Below are positions 1-8,200 of a stretch of 64,000 nucleotides of DNA, piece by piece (positions within the stretch are counted from its first letter, which is position 1; each line of letters starts with the position of its first letter). The notes under the pieces were generated by a model. The model did not search any database, was not told the origin of the DNA, and saw only the letters and a list, made by a program, of their open reading frames with translations. The DNA lies in contig CAZWPO010000008.1 of the NCBI GenBank assembly GCA_964635975.1, positions 1-64,000 of the forward strand, written 5' to 3'. Position numbers and translations under genes: made by a program. This DNA comes from UBA5314 sp964635975. Its GTDB lineage: Bacteria; Bacillota; Syntrophomonadia; Syntrophomonadales; Syntrophomonadaceae.

Positions 1-100
1 CTTAACTACGGCTTTTACGGGAAAAGATTCGCTGTTGGTTTTTATAATTCCAGGAGCAAAAAAAACAACAATATCGAAAGTGCCGATTGATAAGGCATGA
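1..100 (+). CDS. C-terminal end of an upstream gene, frame uncertain (partial)
   Basis: Two plus-strand frames are open from the window edge. One ends at a TGA at 88-90 and the other at a TGA at 98-100. Either could be the tail of a gene that precedes the glycosyltransferase at 116 in the same direction. The tails are 29 and 32 residues long, basic or mixed in character, and show no recognisable motif. The short distance to the next start suggests co-transcription. The product cannot be named from this fragment, and the correct frame is not decided. Confidence 0.3.
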   Translation, partial: LTTAFTGKDSLLVFIIPGAKKTTISKVPIDKA

Positions 101-115
101 AAGGGTGGTGTTGAA

Positions 116-1066
116 ATGGCGCCGGTCCTAGGCATTGTAATACCCTGCTATAACGAAGAAGAGGTAATTGCCCAAACCGCAGTAGTGGTTATAGAGAAGC
201 TTAACGAACTGATCGGCGCCGATAAAGTTGCCGAAAGCAGTTTTATTTGCTTGATCGATGATGGAAGCAAAGATAAAACCTGGGGTATGATCAAAGACTT
301 GAGCAGAATGGAAAATGTGGCAGGGATAAAACTTGCCCATAACGCTGGTCATCAGAAGGCTCTTATTGCCGGCCTGATGTACAGCAAAGATCATTCTGAT
401 GTGGTTATCAGCATGGATGCAGATCTACAGGATGACATTGATGTCATCGACCAGTTTCTAGAAGCCTATACGGATGGATACAAGCTCGTCTATGGGGCCA
501 GGAAGAGCCGTAGTCAGGACACTTTTTTCAAACGTTTCACTGCTGAGTTTTTTTATAAAGTCATGAGATACATGGGAGTCGAACTGGTATTTAATCATGC
601 TGATTACAGGCTGGTTGATTCAAAGGTGCTGAGGCATCTTGAAGATTTTCAGGAAACCCACTTGTTCCTTCGAGGTATCTTTCCCAGCATAGGATTTCCC
701 TCCAAAGTCGTGTCATACGATCGAAAAGTACGATTGGCGGGACAAACCAAATATCCGTTCAAGAAGCAGATCGCTTTCGCCCTGGAAGGAATCACCAGTT
801 TCAGCGTCAAACCACTGGAACTGGTTACCTGGGTCGGCGCAATAGTCTTTGTCCTGTGTTCGCTAATGGGTATTTATACGTTTTGGGCAAAGTTCACAGG
901 CAACAGCGTCCCTGGTTGGGCATCTAATATGCTGTCGATTTACTTTTTAGGAAGTATTCAAATTCTTAGTCTGGGAATCATCGGCGAATACATCGGCAAA
1001 ATATATCAGGAGGTTAAAAGACGGCCTCGCTATATTATTGAGGAAATAGCATCAAAAAAAGTGTAA
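116..1066 (+). CDS. Membrane-anchored family 2 glycosyltransferase (GtrB/DPM1-like)
   Basis: Predicted to move a sugar from a nucleotide sugar to a lipid (polyprenyl phosphate) carrier at the inner face of the membrane. The 316-residue protein opens with the GT2 fold signature IVIPCYNEEE (about residues 7-16), followed by the DDGS nucleotide-binding motif (about 47-50) and the metal-binding DADLQDD motif (about 100-106). Two hydrophobic segments at about 235-257 and 272-296 give the C-terminal anchor typical of GtrB-like polyprenyl-phosphate glycosyltransferases. A GGGTGG ribosome site precedes the ATG. The donor sugar cannot be read from sequence. The GT/GH130 cluster just downstream suggests a shared role in cell-surface glycan assembly, which is inference. 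Confidence 0.85.
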   Translation: MAPVLGIVIPCYNEEEVIAQTAVVVIEKLNELIGADKVAESSFICLIDDGSKDKTWGMIKDLSRMENVAGIKLAHNAGHQKALIAGLMYSKDHSDVVISMDADLQDDIDVIDQFLEAYTDGYKLVYGARKSRSQDTFFKRFTAEFFYKVMRYMGVELVFNHADYRLVDSKVLRHLEDFQETHLFLRGIFPSIGFPSKVVSYDRKVRLAGQTKYPFKKQIAFALEGITSFSVKPLELVTWVGAIVFVLCSLMGIYTFWAKFTGNSVPGWASNMLSIYFLGSIQILSLGIIGEYIGKIYQEVKRRPRYIIEEIASKKV

Positions 1067-1120
1067 TGGCTAAATAAATCCCGGAAAAGATAGGACAAAA
1101 GGGAAAAAATCATTAAGTTA

Positions 1121-1149
1121 TTGACAAAACGGGACCAATTCGCTATAAA
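1121..1149 (+). promoter_or_regulatory. Sigma-A type promoter for the riboswitch transcript
   Basis: A consensus -35 box TTGACA lies at 1121-1126 and a near-consensus -10 box TATAAA at 1144-1149, separated by exactly 17 bases. The start point would fall at about 1156, roughly 45 bases before the aptamer. This is the best candidate for the start of the RNA carrying the GEMM aptamer, the micropeptide ORF and the terminator at 1538-1567. Confidence 0.75.
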
Positions 1150-1200
1150 TATAGTAAACGTTAATTAAAGTAATTCAGAATCTGAGATAATTATATATGC

Positions 1201-1300
1201 CACGGGATCTGTAAAGGCAAAGCCGGTGAAAGCCGGTGGCGCAAAACTACAGGGGCTAAGGTGTTGTATTTTGACACTAGGCCAGCCAGCTGTCGATCCG
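1201..1300 (+). ncRNA. Cyclic-di-GMP-I (GEMM-I family) riboswitch aptamer
   Basis: The layout matches the GEMM-I aptamer. A closing stem GGATC (1205-1209) pairs with GATCC (1295-1299). GGCAAA follows at about 1216-1221, then a hairpin whose strands CCGGT and GCCGG are capped by a GAAA tetraloop. A GCGCAAA element comes next. A second hairpin has arms GTGT (1261-1264) and ACAC, flanked by CTAAG and TAGG, which resembles the 11-nucleotide tetraloop receptor used by this family. The 3' strand reads GCCAGCCAGC. The ligand could be c-di-GMP or, in variant members, 3',3'-cGAMP; specificity was not resolved. It lies between a strong promoter and a tiny ORF. Confidence 0.75.
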
Positions 1301-1366
1301 TTTTCATCCCAGCTCTGGCATCCTTTAAGCATAGAATCTCGGATATGGATCCAGGGAGGGGAAACT

Positions 1367-1438
1367 ATGAGCTGGTGGCGAGTAATACCTTACATTTTTA
1401 TTGTTTTTTCAGTATTCCCACGTGCGATTGCTGCTTAA
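1367..1438 (+). CDS. 23-residue signal-peptide-like micropeptide under riboswitch control
   Basis: A very short ORF sits 67 bases after the riboswitch aptamer with a strong ribosome site, GGGAGGGG at about 1355-1362, correctly spaced before its ATG. The predicted peptide starts MSWWRV, has a hydrophobic core rich in Ile, Phe and Val, and ends in RAIAA, which looks like a signal-peptidase-I cleavage region, directly before a TAA stop. It therefore resembles a whole signal peptide with no mature domain. It could be a secreted or membrane micropeptide, a leader peptide, or the remnant of a truncated exported protein. No family is recognised. The strong ribosome site and the promoter, riboswitch and terminator around it favour real expression. 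Confidence 0.45.
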   Translation: MSWWRVIPYIFIVFSVFPRAIAA

Positions 1439-1537
1439 TTTGATCGCCCATAGAGCAAATTCTATCAACCAGGTCTCTGGCGAGAGTATGGTGCCTGCGT
1501 GATGCTATACAGGAGACTTGACTATCTCACTGTGATC

Positions 1538-1567
1538 AAAACCGGAAATGATTCCCGGTTTTTTTGT
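1538..1567 (+). terminator. Intrinsic terminator of the riboswitch transcript
   Basis: AAAACCGG (1538-1545) pairs with CCGGTTTT (1555-1562) around a nine-base loop and runs into a long T stretch reaching 1565. It ends the transcript that starts near 1156, giving an RNA of about 410 bases. It may also be the point where the riboswitch acts on read-through into the large gene at 1765, although it lies far from the aptamer (240 bases). Confidence 0.75.
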
Positions 1568-1764
1568 TTTTATCAGAAGTACATCCCGGTGAGGCATATC
1601 GTAGCATGCAAATCCGATACCACACTAAATGCACAATTATTCATGTTAATTTGCTGAATATACTGTGTCATTTACTCACACATAGGGTGTCTTTTACGAT
1701 ATCCTAAATGAAGGCCAATATTTTCATTTGTTAATAAGTTGACACTACTCGGGGAGGTAAAGAT

Positions 1765-4700
1765 TTGCAAAGCGATAGTAGGGAGGCTCTTTTTGACCAG
1801 AGTCTGGAAGAGGCAATCATCCAAGTGCGGGATTTTCCGGATGTTGATGTCGTCATAGCTATCCCTTTTTATAATGAGAAGGAAACACTGCCTGAAATTC
1901 TGGCTGCAGTTGAACTGGGTCTTCAAGATGTCAGCCCAATTCGCGCCGCTCTGGTCTTGTGTGTTGGTGATCCGGTCGGAGAAGATGTGCTGGAGGCTGT
2001 AAAGCAGTCTGAGATTGGTATACCCCACATACAGTTCCTCATGAAACCCGGGGCTAATGGCCGGGGAGCCAGTATCAGGGCTATTTTCGAGCTGTGTCGC
2101 AGGCTGGAGACCGACCTGGTCATCCTGGCTGCAGACCTCAAGCAGATTGGAACACGAGGATTTCAGCCAAGCTGGGTGAAACGCCTGCTGGAGCCGATCA
2201 GGCAGGAATATGACCTGGCGGTGGCTTCATTTGAGAGGCACGCTTATGAGAACGTGATTGGGACTCTCTTCGCAGCGCCCATTCTGGAGGTATTCTATAA
2301 TTATCGTCTGCATGATCCTTTGAGCGGGGTATATGCAATTGCCCACGACCTGCTGGAGGACTACTGCCTGGATATTAAATTCTGGACGGATATTACTCAG
2401 GGATACGGCATTGATCCATGGATTATCACCAGAGCTATCTGTTGGGGAGAAAAAATATGTGAAGTCAAGCTAGGTGCCAAGATAAACGTCAATACTGCAG
2501 AAAAGACAAGTTTCGTCTTCAAGGAGGTAGCGGCAGCATTATTTGAATGCATTAAGCGGGATGACCAGCGCTGGCTGACGAAGAAGCAGGTGCTGAAACA
2601 TCCTGATGCCTGCGGCGGCGAATACCATGACATACCCTGCATACTGGACGATACGTCAAGAGCTCTGGATTACATATTTAGCAGGGGATTAGATCAATAT
2701 GAGCCGATTTTTAGCCAGCTATTGCCTGACTTACCTGAAGATTTGGCAGAGCTGAAAATGAACACCGATACATGGTCCCGGCTGGTTTACAATACCATTC
2801 TTTCATACTGGTTCAACAAAGATATTTCTGACCATGACATGCTGAATGTGCTGACTTATGCGTTTAACGGCAGGCTGGCCGAACATATGAGAGAGGTTGA
2901 TACACTTTCTGAAGCGCTATATAAGGAAGCTAATTTGATGGTGGATGCAAATCTGATGAGTGCCATAGTTGATAGGATATCATTGGCGCAAAGGCAAAGT
3001 TTCCTGTCGTTTTTTAATCAGTTCTCCTTCGACTGGCAGATCAAATCTCATGAAGATAAGCCAGCTGTGAGTCCGGCCCAGTATCTTGAATTTATTCCTG
3101 GACTGCCGATAATCCTGCCCAAGGAGATCGAAGGACGGGATTCCCGAAAAGTATGGACAGAAGGACTTTTCAACCGACTCCAGTCTCGCTACCAGGCCTC
3201 CTTTAACACATTTATGTTTGACCAGCTAAACGATCTTGGCAGACTTATTCCAGGCAGGATTACTGAGGTGACCGAGGCCGGAAGTGGGATTGCCCCGCCC
3301 TTGATGGTGGCCAGGGTAGAAAGCTTCGTGAGCGAATTGGAGCAGACCCTGGAGAGGCTGCTGCCCGGAAACCTTCATACTGCCGAGGGTGCCAGGCGAG
3401 TGGCTTCAGCTATATTCAAACTGATGCCGCTGCCCAAGATGTTTTCTATCAAGACTTCGATTTTAGAAGAGATGCTCTACCGATTCCCACCTTTGAATGT
3501 GATAATATCACTGGGCTACCGGACTCCTCGTGAATTGATCGAAGGTGAAGATATAAGAGACGCGGTCACTATAGCCAACCTGATGGAAACTAGAAAATAC
3601 GCTGACCGTGCGCTGCTGTGGATTCTGGACAATGTGGTTCCCGAGCACATGGAAGAAATCGAAATAAAACCGCTGTTTTTGAAACGCCTCCCCCAGGAAA
3701 GTGCAGTCAGCCAGGCCAGTATATCTGATTTGAATAAGATAACCACTAGAATAACGATAAATCCCTTGAGCAAAGGAGTCGGGGGTGAATTCCCGCGCTT
3801 GCGTTTCTGCCTTTATATTCTCAGGCATATAATGGTAGCCGAAGATTACTCTAGACTCTGGAAAGTCTATACGCGGGAGCGCAAAAATCTCGGTGAGAAG
3901 ATTGGCAATTCTCTATTGGGCCGCTATCATACAGATGCTTTTTCGGCTCACAATATTTTCGAGAGCATGCATCACCGGTCTCTGGTGGCATATGTGAGGA
4001 GATTAGCTGCTGTATTGGAAGAGAGGGGGCAGCTCAATGATGCCCGGGTGCTTCGGATTGCCAGTGATGCTTACGGTCTAAGCCAGGTTTTAGATGACGG
4101 TACCTTCTTGCCCTGTTCTTCCTGGACCTGGGCTAGTTACAGGTTCAAAGGGGGGAAGGGGATTCCATCTCCAATGTCCTCTGTCGTCGAGGAGAAACTA
4201 TTTAACCATGAACTCTTGGAAGAGATTCAGAGTGAACTCGGCTATCCTTTAAATGACATTGATGAACTAGTTGTACAGATGATAGGCGAAGGTAGAGCCA
4301 GCGAAAACCTCCTCGATATCGTGGTCGGCATTAAACCTCATGATGTTATCGTGGTGCCCCAGGATACTGAGTTCCCCCCGGCCCGTCCGCTACAACGGGC
4401 AGATAACAATCCTCTGCTATGCCCGGTTGCCACCCATGGATGGGAAAGCAGATACGTCTTGAATGCGGCTACAGTCCGCATCAAGGATAAGGTATATATC
4501 TTGTATCGCGCTTTTGGTGATGATGAGATTTCACGGATTGGTCTTGCCGTAAGCGACGGATATAGCATCCTGGAGCGCCTTCCAGAACCGGTATTTGCAC
4601 CGGCTAACGAAAAAGAAAAAAGGGGATGCGAAGATCCCCGGGTGGTCATCATTAATGGCGATATTATCATGCTCTACACTGCTTACGACGGGGAAGTGGC

Positions 4701-5340
4701 CCAGATCGCCGCCGCATCGATTAGTGTAGATGATTTTGTCAACTTCCGCTTTGATTCCTGGAAACGGATGGGCCTGGCTTTTGAAGGGGTATGGGATAAA
4801 GATGCCATATTGTTCCCGGAAAAAATTAACGACAGATATGTTATCTACCACCGTATAGAGCCAAGTGTTTGGGTTTCCTATATGGATGAACTGGCGTTCC
4901 CCGTTCCCAAGGAGAAACATTCTATAATTTTCGGACCCCGGTCAGGGCGCATGTGGGATTCGCTCAAGATAGGCGCCGGCACCCAGCCCATTAAGACCGA
5001 ATACGGCTGGCTGATGATCTATCATGGCGTGGACCGCAACCTGGTATATCGACTGGGAGTTATCCTGGTTGATTATAATGATCCGGAAAGACTGCTATAC
5101 AGGTCTCCCAATCCCATACTATCGCCGGAGGGACTATTTGAGACCGGTGTTGAGGGGAAGAGCTGGGTCCCCAATGTAGTATTTACCTGTGGTGCGGTCC
5201 CGGCCGAGGACAAAGAGACCCTCGGTGCCGATGATGAACTGCTGGTTTATTATGGATCGTCTGATACTTACATATGTCTGGCTTCAGGGACGATTGGGGA
5301 TTTGATACCTGAATCAATAAGAAAATCAATCAAACGCTAG
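1765..5340 (+). CDS. Glycosyltransferase-GH130 phosphorylase fusion protein
   Basis: A 1191-residue protein with a TTG start behind GGGGAGG. Residues about 28-260 form a GT-A glycosyltransferase (AIPFYNEKETLPEIL near 30) resembling mannosyl- or glucosylglycerate synthases (GT78/GT81-like). Residues about 270-850 are largely helical and unassigned. Residues about 860-1180 are a GH130 five-blade propeller domain; GCEDPR near residue 954 carries the Asp that acts in GH130 beta-mannoside phosphorylases, with the typical LYTAYDG and MIYHG strands. GH130 enzymes phosphorolyse beta-mannosides to mannose 1-phosphate. Fusing a synthase-like and a phosphorylase-like domain suggests a glycan or compatible-solute cycle, possibly mannose based. 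The donor and acceptor are not known. No signal peptide is seen, so it is probably cytoplasmic. Confidence 0.8.
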   Translation: MQSDSREALFDQSLEEAIIQVRDFPDVDVVIAIPFYNEKETLPEILAAVELGLQDVSPIRAALVLCVGDPVGEDVLEAVKQSEIGIPHIQFLMKPGANGRGASIRAIFELCRRLETDLVILAADLKQIGTRGFQPSWVKRLLEPIRQEYDLAVASFERHAYENVIGTLFAAPILEVFYNYRLHDPLSGVYAIAHDLLEDYCLDIKFWTDITQGYGIDPWIITRAICWGEKICEVKLGAKINVNTAEKTSFVFKEVAAALFECIKRDDQRWLTKKQVLKHPDACGGEYHDIPCILDDTSRALDYIFSRGLDQYEPIFSQLLPDLPEDLAELKMNTDTWSRLVYNTILSYWFNKDISDHDMLNVLTYAFNGRLAEHMREVDTLSEALYKEANLMVDANLMSAIVDRISLAQRQSFLSFFNQFSFDWQIKSHEDKPAVSPAQYLEFIPGLPIILPKEIEGRDSRKVWTEGLFNRLQSRYQASFNTFMFDQLNDLGRLIPGRITEVTEAGSGIAPPLMVARVESFVSELEQTLERLLPGNLHTAEGARRVASAIFKLMPLPKMFSIKTSILEEMLYRFPPLNVIISLGYRTPRELIEGEDIRDAVTIANLMETRKYADRALLWILDNVVPEHMEEIEIKPLFLKRLPQESAVSQASISDLNKITTRITINPLSKGVGGEFPRLRFCLYILRHIMVAEDYSRLWKVYTRERKNLGEKIGNSLLGRYHTDAFSAHNIFESMHHRSLVAYVRRLAAVLEERGQLNDARVLRIASDAYGLSQVLDDGTFLPCSSWTWASYRFKGGKGIPSPMSSVVEEKLFNHELLEEIQSELGYPLNDIDELVVQMIGEGRASENLLDIVVGIKPHDVIVVPQDTEFPPARPLQRADNNPLLCPVATHGWESRYVLNAATVRIKDKVYILYRAFGDDEISRIGLAVSDGYSILERLPEPVFAPANEKEKRGCEDPRVVIINGDIIMLYTAYDGEVAQIAAASISVDDFVNFRFDSWKRMGLAFEGVWDKDAILFPEKINDRYVIYHRIEPSVWVSYMDELAFPVPKEKHSIIFGPRSGRMWDSLKIGAGTQPIKTEYGWLMIYHGVDRNLVYRLGVILVDYNDPERLLYRSPNPILSPEGLFETGVEGKSWVPNVVFTCGAVPAEDKETLGADDELLVYYGSSDTYICLASGTIGDLIPESIRKSIKR

Positions 5341-5474
5341 TAGTCAGTAAAATCCAGAAGTATAGTCTGTCCGCCGAAAACGATTTCAGGGGGATGGCGA
5401 AGAAGTGAGTAATACTGGACTTATTTCAATCGAAGACAACGCAGCCCTGCCCTGAGGAAATCTGGCCATAGGTG

Positions 5475-6548
5475 TTACTGATTATCCGGGATTTGCAGGC
5501 AATCTATTTTTTTGTCTCTTGCTTTTGTACGGCCCAATAACTGACTGGTAAGGCACAAAGAGAGGACGGATTCGGCTCCCTGGTTAAGATTAACCCCCTG
5601 CGGGACCAGAGCATCATGACAACCGCCCGAGTCCAAATCATAAAGGGAAAGCCTGTTGATGTTATTGCCGTAATACCATTGGCCGGCAAGTTGAGCCTGT
5701 TCCAGGTATTCTTGCTTCCCGGTAGCTTGATAGGCTTCGGTGCAGGCCAGGGTCATTGAAGCGGCATCGACCGGCTGCTGATCATAGTCGGGACAGTTTT
5801 TTCCTTTCAACCACCATCCGCGGTTGCCCACTATATTTAGATACCCGCGGCGCAAAACCTTTTCTCCAAGGAAACCTAGAATAGTATCTGCAGTTTCAAG
5901 AATAGAACTATCCTGGCGGGCACTGTAATAGGCAAAAAGGGAATGGGGAATCGCTCCATTACAGTAGGTGAGTGAGTTCTCGAACCAGTGCCAATCATCT
6001 GTCCTGGCCATATTAAACAGATGTACCAGATATTTTGCAGAGGCAGCGGCGTTGGCCTCCAACCCGGGAAAATCCTTTCCGGTCTTTAAAATAAGGCTCA
6101 TGCCTGTCAATGCATAAGCAACCGCCCTAGGACTTCTCATTCTCATCATGACAGGCATGGCATCTTGAACTAAGCTCCACGCAACAGGTTTTATATCCTC
6201 AAGATCGGAAAGCCCGGCAGCACAACATGCCCAAAAGGTTCTGCCCTGGCTGTCCTCAGAATCCAGGTCGGGGACGAAACCATCGGCCAACCTCAAGTTA
6301 TGCCATCCACCTTCATGTTTCCTCGCGTTTAGCAAAAAGTTAAAATACAGTTTACAGAAATAAGCCCGTGACGGGTGTTCCAGGTTGAGAAACACTATGA
6401 GGGCCCGGGCATTATCGTCTAAAGTATGTCCGCTTGAAGGATCAGGTATTGAACCTTGTGCAAATTGAAGTATACCAATATCATCAGTCATAGTGATAAT
6501 ATGGCGTATATCTATAGTTGAACATTGGAGCAAATGTTCTTTTATCAT
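5475..6548 (-). CDS. Helical (alpha/alpha) barrel glycosidase-like protein
   Basis: The 357-residue protein lacks a signal peptide and is rich in helices with repeated Trp, Tyr and Gly motifs, as expected for a six-hairpin glycosidase fold. The phrase HTLDDNARALIVFL near residues 41-54 is a signature I associate with proteins encoded beside GT4 and GH130 genes; no exact enzymatic activity can be given. It lies five bases downstream of the GT4 gene on the minus strand, so the two form an operon convergent with the GT-GH130 gene. A trimming or transfer role on the same glycan is inference. The ATG has only a weak GGGG-type ribosome site, consistent with coupling to the GT4 stop. Confidence 0.55.
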   Translation of the reverse strand: MIKEHLLQCSTIDIRHIITMTDDIGILQFAQGSIPDPSSGHTLDDNARALIVFLNLEHPSRAYFCKLYFNFLLNARKHEGGWHNLRLADGFVPDLDSEDSQGRTFWACCAAGLSDLEDIKPVAWSLVQDAMPVMMRMRSPRAVAYALTGMSLILKTGKDFPGLEANAAASAKYLVHLFNMARTDDWHWFENSLTYCNGAIPHSLFAYYSARQDSSILETADTILGFLGEKVLRRGYLNIVGNRGWWLKGKNCPDYDQQPVDAASMTLACTEAYQATGKQEYLEQAQLAGQWYYGNNINRLSLYDLDSGGCHDALVPQGVNLNQGAESVLSLCLTSQLLGRTKARDKKIDCLQIPDNQ

Positions 6549-6553
6549 AAGCG

Positions 6554-7714
6554 CTACCCCACCGGAACCGCTCCCCGACGCTTACTGGTGATATTCCTGG
6601 CCAGAAGCAGGTATTGCTCAGCTACGTACGGCCATTTCATTTTCTGCCCCATTTTAAAAGCCCGATCCTCCAAGACTGCTTTTAATCCCGGATCGCTTAG
6701 AACCTTATCGATAACATCCGCAAGGTGACAGGGTCGGGATGATAATGCAAGTATTCCGCATCTGCCCTCTTGAAGCAATTCCAATGCATATTCGTAGGGT
6801 GACGCTATAACTGCCCGCCCCGCGCCGACTGCGTAGGCTAACGTGCCGGAGACCGCTTGATCCATGTTGGGATAAGGGCTGAGATAAATGTCAGTCATAC
6901 TCAAGTAATCGCCCAGCAGATCCAAAGGCAAAAAGCGGTTGTAGAAAGTAACGTGGTCTCTGATATTCGGGTCCGAAACCAGCTCCAACAGCATCTCACG
7001 GTAGGATTCACCCTCGCGTTTTCTCAGGATGGGGTGGGTTTCCCCGGCGATTAAATAATGGGCAGATGGATGTTTGGGTAGGATCTGGGCCAGGGCTTTT
7101 ATGCCGTTTTCAAGGCCTTTACCCGGACCAATAAGACCAAAAGTAGTTATTAACTGGCGTCCTTCCATACCATAGCATGCCTTTAAAGCATCCCGGTCCT
7201 GGGCAGGGAACACAGGTACTCCATGATGGATCATGTATATTTTACTGGCTGGGACGGAAAAAAGCGATGACAACAGGCGTGCTGACCGCCTGGTCATACA
7301 TACCACTCCGGCAGCCTGTTGGATTAACAAAGTAAGTATTCTGGATTGGTTCTCGGAAGGAGTGGGTAGTACGGTATGGGCTACAACGATGAAAGGCTTT
7401 TTCAGTTTTCCTATCAATGACAATACATATTCACCGTCGGGCCCGCCAAAAATACCGTATTCGTGCTGAATGATACAGACTTCGATATCCTTGGAAAGAT
7501 TGATCAGTCGGGCGGTCATTTCATAGTCAGAAACTTGATGCTGGCGAATCTCAAAAATGACTTCAGAGGGGTAAGAATAATTGTATTCCTGGTCAGAGAT
7601 GGCTGCAACGTGCACTTCCTGCCCCAACATAAGCAAATTATCTCTAAGATCCTGAGAAAAGGAAGCTATTCCACACTTTTTGGGTGGATAGGTACCGATG
7701 TTTAATATAGACAC
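6554..7714 (-). CDS. GT4-type (GT-B) glycosyltransferase
   Basis: The 386-residue protein has the two-Rossmann GT-B organisation. The N-terminal half starts NIGTYPPKKCGIASFSQ, the usual substrate-side glycine loop of GT4 enzymes. The C-terminal half has FGLIGPGKGLENGIKAL (about residues 191-207), the nucleotide-sugar binding region, and SPYPNMDQAVSGTLAYAVGAG (split here by a helix) around 283-303, including the acceptor/donor loop. The GTG start is preceded by AAAGGGGG seven bases upstream. It heads a two-gene minus-strand operon with the helical glycosidase-like protein. The sugar transferred is unknown; the GH130 neighbour makes mannose a reasonable guess only. Confidence 0.8.
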   Translation of the reverse strand: MSILNIGTYPPKKCGIASFSQDLRDNLLMLGQEVHVAAISDQEYNYSYPSEVIFEIRQHQVSDYEMTARLINLSKDIEVCIIQHEYGIFGGPDGEYVLSLIGKLKKPFIVVAHTVLPTPSENQSRILTLLIQQAAGVVCMTRRSARLLSSLFSVPASKIYMIHHGVPVFPAQDRDALKACYGMEGRQLITTFGLIGPGKGLENGIKALAQILPKHPSAHYLIAGETHPILRKREGESYREMLLELVSDPNIRDHVTFYNRFLPLDLLGDYLSMTDIYLSPYPNMDQAVSGTLAYAVGAGRAVIASPYEYALELLQEGRCGILALSSRPCHLADVIDKVLSDPGLKAVLEDRAFKMGQKMKWPYVAEQYLLLARNITSKRRGAVPVG

Positions 7715-8200
7715 CTTTGTTCCCCCTTTCTAAACCGTTACCCTTCTAATAACAATTGGGCACCAAACCAGACCAAGAGAAAAGCTCCAGTGCTTCATAT
7801 TGAAGATGATAAAATACAGCTAAATTGCTGATAATCCGGATTTTCGACTTCTTGACTTATCATCGGAGTTGGGATGCACGTAAAAGCTGTGCATTAGACA
7901 TGAACAAGTGTGGAGTATGTTTTTGCCTTTTCCTGACTAACCCGTATATCTTACTTATACCAATTTGCTCTGGAAACAACAAACTTTATATCAGGGCACA
8001 GACTTGTCCACGGAGCAGATTAAAGTGTTATTAGACAGGATACTCGCGAATGCTCATATTCGCTCCCCCGGACGCACAAGTTGTTTTATTTAGTAGATTA
8101 CACCCGTCTTCCATTTTATTAATGAAGGAAAACGATGATACATACACGAAAATGACAAGAAGAGGTGCATTCATATTACTTGATTTAGGAGGAATTTATC
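7715..8200. other. Intergenic region between divergent GT4 and acyl-CoA dehydrogenase genes
   Basis: No credible gene is seen in this 486-base stretch, although a 69-codon frame at 7825-8034 is open; it has no ribosome site and a Cys-rich, unconvincing translation. A small inverted repeat, GCGAAT (8045-8050) and ATTCGC (8057-8062), could be an operator or hairpin. The AGGAGG at 8187-8192 serves the dehydrogenase. Promoters for both divergent genes should lie here but no convincing -35/-10 pair was identified. Confidence 0.5.

Noticed and set aside
1201..1300. Cobalamin or other riboswitch class
   Set aside because: The tetraloop/receptor pair, the closing stem and the GCGCAAA element fit GEMM-I and not the cobalamin core.
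1226..1438. 70-codon frame that starts within the riboswitch and ends with the micropeptide
   Set aside because: Its start lies inside the conserved aptamer without a ribosome site. The internal ATG at 1367 has a strong one, so only the last 23 codons are taken.
7825..8034. 69-codon plus-strand frame upstream of the acyl-CoA dehydrogenase
   Set aside because: No ribosome site, Cys-rich low-quality translation and no recognisable motif.
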